Assembly: GCF_001665535.1 (NCBI RefSeq)
Contig: NZ_LZSQ01000001.1
Span: 49,675 to 113,674 of the forward strand
Origin: Mycobacterium sp. 852002-51961_SCH5331710
Lineage (GTDB): Bacteria > Actinomycetota > Actinomycetes > Mycobacteriales > Mycobacteriaceae
Direction: 5' to 3'
DNA length: 64,000 nucleotides
Part shown: positions 63,538 to 64,000 of the stretch, in pieces
Layout: each line of letters opens with the position of its first letter
Numbering within the stretch: the stretch's first letter is position 1
Notes under the pieces: generated by a model
Database searches by the model: none
What the model saw: only the letters and a program-made list of their open reading frames with translations
What the model was told of the DNA's origin: nothing
Position numbers and translations under genes: made by a program

Positions 63538-64000
63538 ATGAGTGCGGGCGGGGTGTGCGGTCGGGAGCGGGTTGTGAAGGCTCTTGATGCGTTGGACGCC
63601 GCCCTGGATGAGCTTGTTGGTTTGTCGGTGGAGGGGTTGGGGTCGCGTGATCTGGTGGAGGTGTTGTTTCGGTGTGAGCGGGTGGGTCGACGGTTGCCGG
63701 TGGTCGATCATGCGGTGATCGCCCGGCTGGTGGCCGAAGTGGAGCCGAAGGCGGTGGGGGCGTGTTCGTGGCCGGAGGCGATAGCGACGGCGTTGCAGGT
63801 GTCGCGTAAGGAGGCCAGGCGTCGTATCGCTTCGGCGGCGGTGTTGGGTCCGCGGCGCGCGTTGACCGGTGAAGCGCTGGCGCCGGTGTTGGAGGCCACA
63901 GCGGCGGCGCAGGCGCGCGGACTGTTGGGTGGTGAGCAGGTCGGCATCATCGAGAGGTTCTTCGATCAGTTGCCCGCGCAGGTCAACTATGAGGCCCGTG
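63538..64000 (+). CDS. DUF222 (REP13E12-like) HNH endonuclease family protein, cut at the window end
   Basis: The ATG at 63538 opens a frame still open at base 64000, giving 154 residues of the DUF222 domain; the HNH nuclease domain expected at the C-terminus lies outside. Signature segments are E-V-L-F-R-C-E-R-V near residue 42 and A-R-R-R-I-A-S-A-A-V-L-G-P-R-R-A-L-T-G-E near 94. Codon use is rich in GTG, TTG and CGG compared with neighbours, as is common for this repeated gene family. Such genes are multi-copy in mycobacteria and include the REP13E12 repeats. Confidence 0.88.
   Translation, partial: MSAGGVCGRERVVKALDALDAALDELVGLSVEGLGSRDLVEVLFRCERVGRRLPVVDHAVIARLVAEVEPKAVGACSWPEAIATALQVSRKEARRRIASAAVLGPRRALTGEALAPVLEATAAAQARGLLGGEQVGIIERFFDQLPAQVNYEAR

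Overview
The window is high-GC DNA with the gene content and gene order of a fast-growing mycobacterium (Mycolicibacterium-type). Supporting evidence includes the complete yrbE1AB-mce1A-F block with its fadD5 and GntR regulator, a trehalose-free but otherwise typical set of FadE/FadD genes, a split three-subunit transhydrogenase, frequent GTG starts, many 4-base start/stop overlaps, and a REP13E12-like DUF222 endonuclease at the right edge. Gene order, as recalled from M. tuberculosis, is that of the Rv0144-Rv0185 region in reverse orientation, with several accessory insertions. No tRNA, rRNA, CRISPR array, prophage or insertion sequence was seen, and no gene-free stretch exceeds 300 bases (longest about 272, at 8518-8789).

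Left flank (1-12.5 kb): a cut-off DUF2786 protein, a hydrolase-like lipoprotein, monoacylglycerol lipase (Rv0183-like), ECF sigma factor SigG, a DUF4436 membrane protein, an NDMA/mycofactocin-type alcohol dehydrogenase whose promoter contains a KstR-like 14-mer, a MarR regulator, a pirin, a sugar-dehydrogenase-like lipoprotein, a small stress membrane protein, a secreted phosphodiester glycosidase and an 833-residue secreted protein with a ten-unit T-x-T-G-D repeat tail.

Centre (12.5-31.3 kb, all minus strand from 29.6 down to 12.5): fadD5, yrbE1A, yrbE1B, mce1A-F and four Mce-associated membrane proteins form one tightly packed transcription unit for a Mce1 lipid importer. Its 3' end appears to continue into a YoaK-type membrane protein, an SDR and a fructosamine-kinase-like protein. 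Divergent mce1R (GntR) and a promoter with a palindrome lie upstream of fadD5, and another perfect palindrome lies between fadD5 and yrbE1A. TB18.5-like and thioesterase genes follow.

Right half: AdhE1-like dehydrogenase; FadE5-like acyl-CoA dehydrogenase with its TetR; a 36-codon gene; DUF2231; a sulfonate/taurine-type ABC importer; DUF3159; cutinase; pntAA-pntAB-pntB; a second DUF4436 gene; an acyl-CoA dehydrogenase; a LuxR-type two-component system; a small secreted protein and a strong terminator; ahpC-ahpD; fadE2-ptbB; then a long minus-strand run (LLM oxidoreductase, DUF456, methyltransferase, haloacid dehalogenase, quinone oxidoreductase, SDR, aldehyde dehydrogenase, methyltransferase, TetR). 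The edge holds a divergent TetR, a FUSC membrane protein, a pirin, and a truncated DUF222 fragment directly before a full DUF222 gene.

The theme is lipid uptake and catabolism (Mce1, FadD/FadE, lipases, dehydrogenases) plus redox balance. I did not find a clearly undescribed multi-gene system. The best leads are the regulatory palindromes, the KstR-like site, the extended mce1 operon and the repeat-tailed secreted protein.
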